Below are positions 1 to 11,635 of a stretch of DNA of 64,000 bases, one piece after another; position 1 is the first letter of the stretch, and each line of letters begins with the position of its first letter. The DNA is from Chrysoperla carnea (Eukaryota > Arthropoda > Insecta > Neuroptera > Chrysopidae), in contig NC_058339.1 in NCBI RefSeq assembly GCF_905475395.1, forward strand, positions 38,697,172-38,761,171, written 5' to 3'. Both the position numbers and the translations under genes were made by a program. The notes beneath the pieces were generated by a model, which did no database searches, had not been told where the DNA came from, and saw nothing but the letters and a program-made list of their open reading frames with translations.

Positions 1-720
1 GGCACTGAAGAAAATGCCGCCCTATGACTGAAATTTTATTTTAATAGTTTTGATATCTTATTTTTTAAGAATTAGAATAACTAATTAATTGCAGAAAAAA
101 GAACCGCTTCATAACGAGCTGACTATCTGGTTGCAGATAAAGATTTTAACGCAATTCTTTTTTCAGTATGAAACTGTAAGACTTCCCAGCGATGCGTCGA
201 TGCAGTAAACAAGTTGTATAAAGTTTGTACTGTATGAAAGAATGAAGCAGCTTCTGGGGCGCATTCTACTGCGTGAACTCCAACTAAATTCATAGAATGA
301 GCAGCACAAGGAGCATGTTCTGCAAGATATAATTTCATGAATTCTTGCCTGTAAGCCCGAATAAATCCCTGATACATTATTCGCGTTATCATATGACTGA
401 CTTTGACAATCTGAGAGATCAAGATCAAAAAACTCAAGAACAGATAATACAGCAACTAGCAAATCTTCAGCTTTATGTCCAGAGTTCTAAATAAACATGA
501 GAAAAAAAAATTTTTTTAATTCTTCAAAAAAAAACTATATTTATCAATTCCAGAAAAAAAAAAAATCAAATTTTATTTTTTCAAACAATGTTTATTTAAA
601 AGAATTAGTAATTTATATATTGTATAGAAAATGTTTTCTAACTTTACAAATTTTGCCGCCCTAGAAAATTTGCCGCCCTGGGCGCTAGCCCCGACTGCCC
701 CTAGTGTAAATCCAGCACTG
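1..720 (-). mobile_element. Degraded hAT element, one terminus at 720
   Basis: Read on the minus strand from 720, the sequence begins CAGTGCTGGATTTACACTAG and then has GGGCGGCAAA-type blocks. This is the usual look of a hAT terminus of the kind that carries the transposase fragment found just inside. Similar GCCGCCCT blocks occur at the very start of the window (about 15-23), next to CACTG, so the other end may lie at or just before position 1. Most of the transposase is missing. The interior from 510 to 650 is AT-rich with no recognisable coding. Confidence 0.6.
80..510 (-). pseudogene. hAT-family transposase fragment, frameshifted and with a nonsense codon
   Basis: On the minus strand one frame (about 460-360) reads SYDNANNVSGIYSGLQARIHE. 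The neighbouring frame (about 355-126) continues with EHAPCAAHSMNLVGVHAVE and then FTASTHRWEVL. Together these follow the order of the catalytic region of hAT transposases of the zinc-finger (TTF/ZMYM-like) group, in which a 'YDG..N..G..GLQ..I' block precedes 'C..H.LNLV' and 'RW'. A frameshift falls near 355-365. A TAG at 123-125 lies exactly where the family has Trp in 'TRWSAR', and the conserved frame continues after it (SARYEAV). The open piece is about 110 residues, far short of a full transposase of more than 500. It is a dead remnant. The match is from motif memory, so the subfamily is uncertain. Confidence 0.75.
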
Positions 721-1310
721 AATATACGGGAAACCTATATATATATAAAAAATCGGAAATTTTCATAAGAGTTCAATGAACTATTTTTTTAAAACTAAGG
801 AATCTTATAGAAAATGGCGGCCAAAGTTGGTGAAAACCAGTTTATTTACTTTGAAAAAAGAGGATTTGTATCAAAAAAGGTTTCGTATAAAAGTTGTGTA
901 ATTATTTATTTCGGATTGATGTAGATCGGTTATCGCATTTTTTTGAAACGCCCGTATCTCTTTGGAAATGAAATGTGCGTGTATTGCGCGCTTTATTATT
1001 CGTCGGTAATATGCAAAAAATCGGTTTTTTATAAAATTATGTTAAAGTCATGTGCTTTTTAATTTTTAATATCGAACTGGGTTAGATTGATCCGAAGTTA
1101 AATCGTTAGATCGAATCAGTTACATAACTTTTGTACGAAACTTTTTTTGATACAAATCCAATTTTTTTTACAAACTAATTAAACTGGTTTTAACCAACTT
1201 TGGACGCCATTTTCTATAGGATCTCCACTAATGTTAGTTTATAAAAAATAGTGCATTGAATTCTACGGAAAATATTCGGATTTTTAACATGACTTGATTT
1301 CCTGTATATT
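721..1310. mobile_element. Foldback (long terminal inverted repeat) element, 590 bp
   Basis: The left end AATATACGGGAAA is mirrored by TTTCCTGTATATT at 1298-1310. The two arms stay alignable for more than 200 bp each (about 721-945 and 1085-1310). Matching blocks include TATAGAAAATGGCG, CCAAAGTTGGT, AAAACCAGTTTA, GGATTTGTATCAAAAAA and GTTTCGTA. The arms carry scattered substitutions, so the insertion is not recent. There is no coding capacity, and the short open frame at 1366-1587 lies outside the element and resembles no known protein. The element starts at the base immediately after the hAT terminus at 720. Confidence 0.75.
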
Positions 1311-2135
1311 AGTTTTGGTCAGAAAAATGTAGACAGGCTAGACTAGTTGTAAGTAGACATTTTCTATGTTACGCATTAGCAAAAACATTTTGGTAAATAT
1401 CAACCTGTTAAATTTTCTAACACGACGACTTTACAAACACGCGATTCTAGGCCGTAGATATAAACTTACCTTACATGAAAAGCGAAATTACAGATCGAAA
1501 AGTCGAGATCGAGAAATGTTTATTGCTCTCTCTATTCGAAATTTGAACATGCCTTTTCTAAAATTTGTGTTTTTGGAGTATTACTGAAGCCCAACGTTAT
1601 TTCATTGCAAATATATCTAAAAATATTTTCCATTAAAAAAACTAAGTTATCTGACATCTGGCTACATTGTTATAGAGCTCTAAAAATAAACTAAGCTCTG
1701 AAATTGACACAATAAGATAATCCTCGAGGCTGAAAATATGTTTTTCCACTGCTTCTAACTGTATCGATCAAACAAAGTAATTTAATAAAAAATTATCCCT
1801 GATAAATGTTGCATATATCGTGTACGTTATGCTATATTAGAATTGATGTGTAGCTACTATTGCATATACAAGCATTATAATGTAGTGCTTTAACAGAATG
1901 TCTCAAAAATTAATATCTAGAGTAATAAAATTAAATAAGCCTGTTCATAACCGTATAAAATAATTAGTCAAAATGAACTTTTGGAAATATTGGAATTATG
2001 TTCCCTACCACTCGTTATCATCAGAAACCTACTATTTTCATCTAAGTTACATAGGAATCTAAAACTTTTTCAATCGATTCAGCTTGCCATGAATTTTGAG
2101 AAAATATAAACATATTATAATAAAAAGGATCAATC
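1311..2135. other. Gene-free AT-rich stretch with a shared repeat near 2040-2105
   Basis: No gene is recognised here. The segment around 2047-2105 (containing CTAAAAC, then CGATTCAGCTTG, then TGAGAA) closely resembles 36868-36930 in the same orientation. This marks it as a dispersed repeat of unknown class. Confidence 0.5.
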
Positions 2136-2580
2136 TTAGATGGAGGGAGGAACGTACGTGGTACTACAAGACAAATATGGTCTCAGTACAATCGTAGGCG
2201 CTCCGAAGATCTTATATCGCTTCCAAGGGCCTCCATTAGCAGGGTTGTTATAACAGGACACTAGCTGGGCTACAAACATGCTGAACGTCTGGGCCTGACA
2301 GTGTATCATGACTACTGAAGGAGCTATTACAGTGGAGAGGAGGAGGAGACAATGTCTCATTTTGTCTGTCACCTTCCGGCTTCGGCATAGCAGATGGACT
2401 TCCTTGAGCCAGTCTCCTGTTGTTCCTAAACAACTCCAAATGGCTCATGGAGTAGTCTTCGGGGATGGGTAATCCCATTTTCGGATCACGACAAATCATA
2501 AGAATTGCATGGAATATTTTGGTATACCCTGTATAGGCAATTAATTTTACTACAAGTTGTATCATAGGATTATTAACCAA
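2136..2580 (-). other. Unidentified coding-like segment, possible terminal exon
   Basis: This minus-strand block is close to balanced in GC between about 2140 and 2500, unlike its AT-rich surroundings. One frame is open for about 110 codons and ends at TAA near 2248. From a possible splice acceptor (TGCCTATACAG, about 2532-2522 on the minus strand) it would encode about 90 residues, including PIPEDYSMSHLELFRNNRRL followed by a Ser/Pro-rich tail. A second frame is open across 2372-2136, so the true frame could change at a frameshift near 2250-2370. I do not recognise the protein. The alternatives are a last exon of a minus-strand gene whose other exons I cannot see, a captured gene fragment, or a repeat. 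Confidence 0.35.
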
Positions 2581-3764
2581 TCAATTATTTTTTTAAATAA
2601 ACTCCAACCCATAAAGATGCTAAAGAAAACATTTGATAAGGTGGCGGCATGAAAAAAACATACAATTCTACCCCACAGCTCCATGATATTACTCTTCATA
2701 TAGAAATGAGAACCTTTAAAAATTAACTTAACGTTGTCAGTGTCACATTAAAAATAAATGTATATGAGGAATAATGACCTCTTTTCTATTTTAAGTATTG
2801 ATGAAGTGTGTATATTCATATGTATCGTGCGCACTTAACAAAATTGTGCACTTCATGAAATGTAATATCGACATATGAATTCTCGACAAAAAATTATTGA
2901 ATTCATCCTAAAAATCGAAAACAATTTAATTGGTATCAGTACGCTTTTAGATCAATTACAATTTTTATTTACTTTTGTGTAGGATGAGTGCAACGGTATT
3001 ATTTTAATTTTATTATAAATTATTTGTCGTTGCACGGTAAAGAAAAGACACTAGAAGAGAGAGTTTACCTTTCTCGCATTGTTTCACTATAAAAGTTAAT
3101 TTTCAAATCGTTTTTGTCCATCCGTACTAAAGAGCAACTCGTGCAGGTTGTCTATTCCCCATTTAACGTGCTCGTTGCTGATTATTACCAAACTTTTAAT
3201 TTTATTCTTACTTTTCTTCTTATATTGTCAAGCACGCCCCCCCCCCCTCCTATTAATTTCTAAGTTAGTATTATTAATATGGGAATATTTATCATAAGCA
3301 AAGTTGTAGAAAATAAGTTTCCGATTATTATATCAATAAATATAATAGTTTAATTAATCATGAAGCTATTGGCTTGCTCTCGGGCTATACCCTCCATGAT
3401 TTGTTTCACAAAATGGGTACACTTTTCATGAACTAAATGGTTTCATTAAATGCTACGATATCATGCATATGTATATTATTTGTATGACAGAAAAATGTAA
3501 AAGATAGCAATTGCGCACAGTACATTGATAAATACGCATGCACTGTTTTATTTTAATATTCTAAAATTCTACAAGCTCCATGCCGAATGTAAAAAAAGGA
3601 GCTATATATAGGTATACACAGGCAAGGAACATATGTATGCAGTGAGTGCATTTATTCTAGTGATGAATCATTTAAAAAAATTAATATTCAAATCATAAAA
3701 ATGCTGTTGAATACTTTTTAAAAACGGATATCAACTATTAAAAAAATAATAATAAAACACACAA
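2581..3764. other. Intergenic region upstream of oaf
   Basis: No gene is seen. The stretch contains a small imperfect inverted repeat (about 2815-2881, with ATTCATATG at one end and CATATGAAT at the other). It also has a run of 11 or more C residues near 3237-3247, just after a fragment (3199-3232, containing TTTTATTCTTACTTTTC) that matches one arm of the element at 16347-16896. The oaf promoter must lie here, but I cannot point to a definite core promoter. Confidence 0.5.
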
Positions 3765-5171
3765 ATGTCGTCGAAACAAAGTTTTAATACATTTTTAATA
3801 ATTAGCTGTTATTTAATTAATATTATTAATACACAATTGTTAATTAATGTAAAAAATCAGGTAATTATATATTATTCTACATAATAGTATAGGCAATATG
3901 TTTTACAAAAGTATAAATTAGATTGCATAGAACTAATATTGTTTTTTTTTTTGTAGGGTGGAGATGTTGTCCAGGAAAATATTGCAGCAAATGTTACAGA
4001 CAGTACAGTAATATTAGAATTTCAACGTTCTGATGGCACATTAGTGACACAGTTGATTGATTTTGCAAGTGTAAGTATATAATCTTTTTAGTCTAATAAT
4101 ATTATGAATGAAAAATCAGTGGGGAAAAAATTAATATTTCCGTTCATTTTATAGGATGTACAAATTTTAAAAGCCTTGGTATTGGGCGAAGAAGAGCGGG
4201 GACAAAGCCAATATCAAGTAATGTGTTTCGTATGTCATTTTCAAAAGAATGAATTTATCTCAGCGGATGCAATGTCTAAATTAAGACAAAAAAATCCAGG
4301 CACTGTCAGAATGCCTGAAGAAGATCGAGGACGAGATAATTATACAATGGATTATTTTGTTGATATATCCAGATCCGGTGTTATTTCACGTCATATTGCT
4401 ACCTTATGTGCTGAAGCAGCGAATGCTACGTATATAAGACGGCAGGATTTGTTACTATGGGCTTCACAACCAGGTAAAGATTGGGATACTTAAAATAATG
4501 AACTGTTTTAAAAAAATCAAAAAACACTAAAAAAACCGCACGCGATTTAGATCCGGTTAAATCTATCATTGAGTAACAATAATTTTCGCTTAGAAAATTT
4601 TTGCAGAATCCCGTTTAAAAAATATTGTTTAAACTATTTTTTTAAACAAATAAATAATATTGACCGAATCTTTTTTTTCTCAAGTAGATTTTATAGTGCT
4701 AATAAACCACTAAAAAAACTGCTTAAAATTTTTGTTATTCATTTTATAGTTCATTTTTATGGCATTTAAATTGTATATTTTCAAATTTCGCACGTAATTT
4801 GACGAAATTAATAGCGGGTGCCTAATAATGTGTAAAATTTGTTGAGTAAGCTGATTTGACAGCCATTAAAGCTGTACAATTATTTTAACTTTATAGGTGC
4901 ATCGGAATCACAACTAATGTCAGCGGTACGTGCATTTCCTGGTGGTTCAATGGTCCCATCTTGTAAAGATACAACTTCAATAAAGTTACCATGTCAATGC
5001 CATATTGAAATGTGTATTGGCTGGTATCCATGTGCACTAAAATACTGTAAAGGCAAGGAGGAAATTATGAATGCATCAATGTCGTATCGTTGTGGTATTA
5101 AAACATGTAAAAAATGTTTTCTATTTTCGTATTTTGTTCATCAAAAGCAAGTATGCCTATGGGACGAGTAA
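3765..5171 (+). CDS. oaf: Out at first (OAF) secreted protein; exon 1 apparently frameshifted
   Basis: OAF is a secreted protein known from Drosophila and conserved to vertebrates; its molecular role is poorly defined. There are four exons: 3765-3861, 3957-4070, 4155-4473 and 4897-5171, all with GT-AG introns. Exon 1 gives a hydrophobic signal-peptide-like start, then the conserved INVKNQ leading into GGDVVQE. Exon 2 has DGTLVTQLIDF. Exon 3 has VLGEEERGQSQYQVMCFVCH, AMSKLRQKNPGTVR and CAEAANATY. Exon 4 has CIGWYPCALKYCK, YRCGIKTCKKC and ends QKQVCLWDE. N-glycosylation sequons (NVT, NAT, NAS) and many cysteines fit a secreted product. Length is about 267 residues, close to human OAF. The ATG at 3765 and the conserved frame are out of register by one base: an extra T in CAATTGTTTAATT (about 3840) creates a stop at 3846-3848. 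Sequencing error or a real mutation are both possible. The stop is TAA followed at once by a second TAA. Confidence 0.9.
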
Positions 5172-6146
5172 TAATTAAATTTGTGTAAGTTATTTGGCTA
5201 TCTATAGTCACTTAAACAGAGTTTGGCCCAAGTGTGTTTGTTGAGTATAGATTAAAAATTGTTAGTTGAGTTCTAGCTTATAAGAAAATGAAATTAATTC
5301 AACCGAATATATGTTTTAATCGGTGGAATGAATCAGACTCTGTTTTAAGGACTTTGATCTAATACTATCGTGTTCTTTCTCAGACCAAAATCGATGAAAC
5401 AATAATGTTACAACAATAATTCTCACAAACTACAAAAATATAAATAAATGAAAGTATCTCTAATGTTATTTATTTGTAATTTTTAAAAACACAAATGTTT
5501 ATTTTATTCAAATTTGTTATTTTTTCAAATTTTTGTGCTATAGATATTTAAAAAATAAAGTTGTAAATATATTGACTTTGTTTACAAAAATTATTTTTCC
5601 TTTAACTACTAACAATCTTTTAATATTTTATGACCATCATCCATGAAAATTTTATGATCATCCATAAGAATTTTATAAATCATAAAATCGGAGCTATTAA
5701 GCATAACGTGGGATATATAAATATTAAATGAAATTTTGCATTTCTTCTTCTAGTTTTATTATTCTAAAGTGAATGGATAAATTATTTCAATAATTACTTG
5801 TAAGTTATTAAATAGGTTCACTTTAAAAAAAAATTCTCAGTTATAAAATTGTTTGGCAACTTATCATTCAGAAATTTATTTTACCGGTTAATTAACCAAA
5901 TAACTGGTAAATAACCAGATAAATGTCCTCTCGAATCACTACTTATGATGACGACGCTTATGATGAATAATTATTATTAATTCACCTACGCCTATGGTTT
6001 ATACACGTCAACAACTTTCCTCACATGTTTAGTTTTAAATCTAATATGTTTAATTCTTTGATCTGATGTGGATATTGTCAAATTTACTTGTCATATTTAA
6101 GTTGTTTCAATTTTAATTATTGCACGAATAAAAAATTAAAACAATC
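5172..6146. other. oaf 3' region and intergenic spacer to Sly1
   Basis: A canonical AATAAA at 5443-5448, about 270 bases after the oaf stop, is the likely polyadenylation signal; another AATAAA-like site follows near 5550. No gene is seen. The Sly1 5' UTR and promoter must lie in the last few hundred bases, since the next start codon is at 6147. Confidence 0.5.
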
Positions 6147-9100
6147 ATGTCAACATTAAAAGAACGGCAAATAAGTAAATTTCTAATTAATTATAGTTTA
6201 AAGATTTTATATTAATTGGGGTTTACATTTTTAGATGCTATAAAAACAATGTTAAATTTAAATAACCCAGCAAATAAATTATCATCTGCAGAGCCCGTAT
6301 GGAAAATTTTAGTATATGATCGAGTTGGACAAGATATTATTTCACCTTTGCTATCGCTAAAAGAAATACGTGAATTGGGTGTAACGTTACATGTGTAGGA
6401 AAATGTTTTCTCTTAAGGTTATAGTGTTTTGTAGAAGATAATACGTGAAAGTTGGGAAATTTGTTTTAGATTATTACATTCAAATCGTGATTCCATACCA
6501 GAAGTTCCTGCGATATATTTTTGTGCACCAACTGTAGAGAATTTAGGAAGAATTAGTCAAGATTTTCAAAATGGTTTATATGATGCATATCATTTAAATT
6601 TTATATCGCCAATTTCTAGAGAGAAATTAGAAGATTTAGCATCAGCGGCCATTCAATGGAATTGTGTTGCTAATATTCAAAAAGTAAGATATATTTATTA
6701 CAGATGGGGGTTTTCGTGAACCCAAAACTGTTCGAATTCATCAACAATTCAATTGAATTCAAACTTGTTCAAAAGCTATGAAAGATTGAAATTATCGCCC
6801 CAAATTATTCAATAACTACTTCAATTTTTTATTTAAATATTATTATTTGTTGGAATACCTAGAAAGGTTGAAACATAAAGACATCAATTTAATTTATCGT
6901 TAGTGACTTGGTAGTAAATATGACACTTCTAATATGAGTTACCAAATGATAGTCAACTCGCGCTAACTCAACCCTATTATGGTTGACCTTTTTTTGGTAG
7001 GACACATTTTATTGGAATAGTGTGTAATAGGGTAGTCTACTATTTTTGAAAAAGTACCTCAAAATGTTGATTTTGCTTATAAAAAGCCACCAAAAATTTA
7101 TTTCGGAAATATACACGCTTTCTTGCCAAAAACTTAAATTTTAAACCTTTTTTAAACTGTCGAAAACGTGGGCATCCAATTTGATGACGTAATATCGGTA
7201 TCATTATACGAAATAACACAAATAAGTTTGACAGATATATTCATAGACATCTGATTATAATAAATATAAATACGGATTATCTATGGATATATTATACCCA
7301 GCTGTCTAAACTGAACTAATTGATGGTCTATGGCTCATACCGATATGACATCACAGCAAGGCTTGCCCGCTTTTTAGGTCACGTGATATACAGTTTAAAA
7401 ATTACGATTTTTAATTTTAATATTTTAAAAGAAAAATGTGTTTTTATGACTCGAAATCAGAGTAGTATAAGTATATTTTTACATAAATTTTAACTTTTTT
7501 CAATTTTCATGATTTATTTTTGACCAACGATAATACCCTATTGTATAATTTTTACCTTTTATAATTTTTGAGAGGCTATAAAACTATTTCCATTCGTTTT
7601 GCGGGGGTTGATGTAAATAATAAACTTACTTGTTATTTTATAGGTATATGACCAATATTTAAATTTTATTACTCTTGAAGATGATTTATTTACCTTACGA
7701 CATCAAAACAATGAAACGTTATCATATTACGGTACGAAATTAAATATTTAAGTGTATACCTCTTCGTAATTTATTAAATTTTTGTGTATTTTTTAGCGAT
7801 TAATAAAGGAGATTTAGTTGATACGGAAATGGAATCGATTATGGAAGTAATTGTGGATAGTCTATTTTCTGTATGTGTCACATTAGGTAAATAATTTAAA
7901 AAAAGTTATTGTAATGATAACGTTTGAGAAAGGTATACGGATACTTCCTCTTACGAAGAAGTACGGGGTATACTATTTTTGTCCCCAATTTTGTTAAAAC
8001 TCAATGGCAACTTCTATTATTTAGTAGTCAAATAAACTGAATTAAGTTTTCCATTAAGTCGGTGCATGTTTTTGCGTTTTATGATTTGTATTCGCTTTTC
8101 GAAATATGAGGGTAGAAAATATTAAATAATTCACGCTGTGTATACATCGATGGGTTCGGTAACCATTTTTAAAGTCAAATTCAACAATTTTACCCAAGCA
8201 TTTTAAATCTGGCGCCCCTTAAATACTGCGCCCCTATGTTCCAGGTATAACCTTAAATCCGCTACTGCGTTTACGGTCGTATAAATAATAAATTCTCTGA
8301 AATATGAATATTTTTTTATAATGCATAATAATTTGTTTAGGTAATGTTCCAATAATTCGAAGTCAACGTGGTAATGCCGCCGAAATGGTTGCAAAAAAAT
8401 TAGAGAAAAAATTACGCGATAATGTTTTTGACGCTAGAAATAATCTTTTCCACATGGATGCTACTCAAGTCGGAAATTTTTCGTTCCAACGCCCCCTATT
8501 AATTATTCTCGATCGTAACGTTGACATTGCCACTCCGTTACATCATACATGGACATATCAAGCTCTAACACATGATGTCCTTGATTTAACGTTAAATAAG
8601 GTTTCGGTAGAAGATAAAGAACCAAGTGGTGGTGTTAGAAATAAAACAAAAGTGTGTCACTTGGATTCAAATGATAAATTTTGGACTACACATAAAGGAT
8701 CACCGTTTCCAACAGTAGCGGAAGCTATACAAGAAGAATTGGAACAGTACCGATCGTCTGAAGAAGAAGTGAAACGGTTAAAGACTTCTATGGGTATTGA
8801 AAATGAAAGTGATTTAATGTTAAATATGGTTTCTGATAATACGGCAAAATTAACTTCGGCTGTAAATTCGTTACCACAATTGATTGAGAAAAAGCGTCTT
8901 ATTGATATGCATACCACAATTGCTACAGGTATTTTTTTCCACTACAAAACTATTGGAATGATTTTGAAAATTCTTTCTCGTTTAAAAACATAATATATTA
9001 AGCTATGGAATTTTTTAATATCAAATAATGTAAAATAAATTTAAGTCTAAAGTGAAAAATTATGGTGGCCACAATACTAGAAAATCTGTAAATGTCAGGG

Positions 9101-11297
9101 AATTCAAATTCTTCTAGAAAAGTCAGAGATATGTCAAGGAATTTCGTGAAAAAGAGAAAAGTCAGGGAATTTAATCATTTTCGTAGCAAACTTTTAAAAA
9201 TATTTTTATAATTTTTCTATTCGAATTTAGTTTATGATTTTTCATGCTCGTTATTTGTAAAGATTTCGTTCCACATTCTTTCAATTTAACCTCCATTATC
9301 TATCCCATTTTATTTTATCAGGGAATTTTTGAATTATTCCAATTGAAAACATGGAAAAGTCAGGGAAATTCATTTTGGAAAAGCAGTGGCCACCATAAAA
9401 ATCTATAGAAAGTAAAATAAAATTAACTACAAACCGATTATTCATCTACGGTATGTTTTTTAGGTATTTTGAATTTCATTAAATCGAGACGATTAGATAC
9501 ATTTTTCGAATTAGAAGAAAAAATTATGAGCAAGGCAACATTGGATAATAAAAGTGTATATGATTTTCTAATTGATCCATCATCAGGAACACCTGAAGAT
9601 AAAATGCGTTTATTTATAATTTATTATATTTGTTCATTAAATGTGCCTGACAGTGAATTTAGTAAATACGAAGCAGCTCTAGAGGCAGCCGGTTGTGATT
9701 TATCACCCGTAGCTTATATTAAACGTTGGAAGTAAGTTTAAATTATTTCTTTAAAAATACTCACAAATTATTTAAACTGTCTTGTTTTTTTTTTTTTTTT
9801 TTTTATTGTAGAAGTTTTTCAAGAATGTCATTAAATACCAATCAATATGAAGGTGGTGGTACCAAAACCGTTAGTATGTTTTCAAAATTAGTATCGCAAG
9901 GATCGTCGTTTGTAATGGAAGGGGTTAAAAATTTGGTTGTTAAAAGAAATGTAAGTAAACTTAATTAACTATTTACAGAACTCTTAAAGTCTAGTATGAA
10001 AATAATTATAAATAGGAATATTTGTTGTTGATAATTTTTGTATTTTATTTCAATTATTTATCATAAATAATATTGAACTTCGCCAAGAAAACTTTTTTAA
10101 AAGTTATGTATAATTAAATATAAGTTAATTAAAATGAATAAAATGGACAAAAGAATTTACAGATTATAAACGTTATTTAAGCATGATTCTATTCTGTAAG
10201 TATGAAGTATTTCATCCACTGGCAGCATGCCATTGAAGACCCAAATTTTCCAATTAAGTTTTCTCTCTATGAAACATTTTCCAGTGGCCGATTCGGTGGC
10301 CCTACTCTGCCTAATGGTTACTCCGGCTCTGTTAATTTAACTATATTGTATGTTATTCAAAATGCGAATGAATGTTTCACTCAAAAATTTATTTTCGATA
10401 CACAATATAATTTATACACAAAAAAAAGTTTCTACTTTCTTGTAAAATTTTTGTATTGTGTTATACAGCTTTAGAACTGTTTTAGGTTATTTTTATTTAA
10501 AAAATATTTTGTACTCTTCAGAATTTGCCAGTAACTCGAATTGTTGATCAATTAATGGAAATGAAAAATATGGAAAAAGATGATTATTTATATTTGGATC
10601 CAAAACAATTTAAAGCTGTTGAAATGCCACGAACAAGGACTTCGTATCAGGATGCAATCGTATTTATTGTTGGTGGTGGAAATTATATTGAATATCAAAA
10701 TTTAGTCGATTACGCTAAGGTATTTATGAAAAAATATATCTGTGGGCAAAGAAACCGAAGCATAAAGTATATTCAGAATATTAATTCAACAGAAGATTAT
10801 GCTAAAATTTAAGTTAGCTATCTTTTTTTGTTTTTGAGTTCTCGAATTATCACACTGAAAAACCAAAATACCAAAGAAGTTTCAGTAAGGAATTCTAATT
10901 TCAATTTCTACGAAAATCTGCTAAATAGAATCTACCAGTGCTGTGTTCGAAGAAATGGCCACGATTGTTTTACCTGTGGATTTATAAGAGATACTAAAAT
11001 ATACGCTTTAAACAAATCGTCCCACCAACTTTTTCCGAAAGACTAAGTAAATCACGAAAGGCTAAATTTCCAAAAGTAATGAAAAATATTCCATATATTT
11101 TATAGATTATTTGGAGATGTGGTTTCTTTGTCCATAACTAATCACATTTTTTTAATTTATTAACTAAAATGATTTATTTATTTTAGCAAAAAACGAATAC
11201 ATCAAATAATAAACGAATTATTTATGGAGCATCAACGCTAAATAGTGGTGAACAGTTTTTAAAACAATTATCTTTATTGGGTAAAGAAATAAGTTAA
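6147..11297 (+). CDS. Slh: Sly1/SCFD1, Sec1/Munc18-family vesicle-fusion regulator, 10 exons
   Basis: Sly1 binds syntaxin-5-type SNAREs and promotes SNARE assembly in ER-Golgi transport. It is a cytosolic SM protein that associates with membranes. The exons are 6147-6174, 6235-6394, 6470-6683, 7644-7731, 7797-7886, 8341-8928, 9464-9731, 9812-9950, 10522-10719 and 11187-11297. All junctions are GT-AG and the phases join without a break, giving about 627 residues (human SCFD1 is of similar size). Visible conserved blocks include PVWKILVYDRVGQDIISPLL (exon 2), YLNFITLEDD (exon 4), TEMESIMEVIVDSLF (exon 5), FSFQRPLLIILDRNVD (about residues 240-255) followed by PLHHTWTYQAL, LSDNTAKL-like SDNTAKLTSAV and KKRLIDMHT (exon 6), GTPEDKMRLFIIYYI (exon 7), VMEGVKNLV (exon 8) and VGGGNYIEYQNL (about 575-586, exon 9). 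The start gives MSTLKERQ, matching the family's short N-terminal exon. The gene looks intact. Introns 3, 5 and 6 carry transposon insertions. Confidence 0.95.
7017..7549. mobile_element. Foldback MITE in Sly1 intron 3
   Basis: A motif GTAATAGGGTA near 7023-7034 is mirrored by TAATACCCTATTGTATA at 7531-7547, with further matching T-rich blocks (TTTTTGAAAA against TTTTTGACCAAC). Inside, GATGACGTAATATCGGTATC (about 7182) is mirrored by ATACCGATATGACATCAC (about 7337). The arms are imperfect and there is no open frame. It lies wholly inside the 960-bp intron 3 and so adds more than half of that intron's length. Confidence 0.55.
8200..8267 (-). mobile_element. hAT terminus in Sly1 intron 5
   Basis: On the minus strand from 8267 the sequence reads CAGTAGCGGATTTAAGG and then GGGGCGCAGT and GGGGCGCCAG. 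This is the same general terminus style as at 720. The element would extend leftward into the intron, but I could not find its other end. Confidence 0.45.
9060..9398. mobile_element. MITE in Sly1 intron 6 with GTCAGGGAATT repeats
   Basis: The left end TATGGTGGCCAC (9061-9072) is mirrored by GTGGCCACCATA (9386-9397). Internally, copies of GTCAGGGAATT or close variants recur near both ends. This is a compact non-coding terminal-inverted-repeat element of about 340 bp. Superfamily not assigned. Confidence 0.65.
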
Positions 11298-11635
11298 GCT
11301 ATTTATTTATTTATTAAAAAAATATTTTTTTTGAATTAATTATTTTATAGCTTTGTAATTTGTTACGAATATATTATATAATTTCTCCATATTTTTGTAC
11401 ATAGTTCCTCTTTATTATTATAAGCTGAAAATTGTTATTAAAAAAACATATTTTTTTTTATAAAAGTTTTATTCATATTTTGAATCCAGATTAATATTTT
11501 TCAGAATATCAACAAGGTCTAAGTTTATATTTCTGCGTACATTTGTCCTTAACATATTTATACTCTGTGTCACAAAATTCAACACTTTCATGCTAAATGT
11601 TTTTTCAAAGGGTATGTTTTTTTATCCAGGGACCG
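11298..11635. other. Sly1 3' flank
   Basis: AT-rich sequence after the Sly1 stop. I see no exact AATAAA close to the stop; ATTAAA near 11313 could serve. No gene. Confidence 0.4.

Noticed and set aside
10202-10474. 90-codon open frame between Sly1 exons 8 and 9
   Set aside because: It lies inside an intron, and the flanking exons join in phase without it; no known domain.
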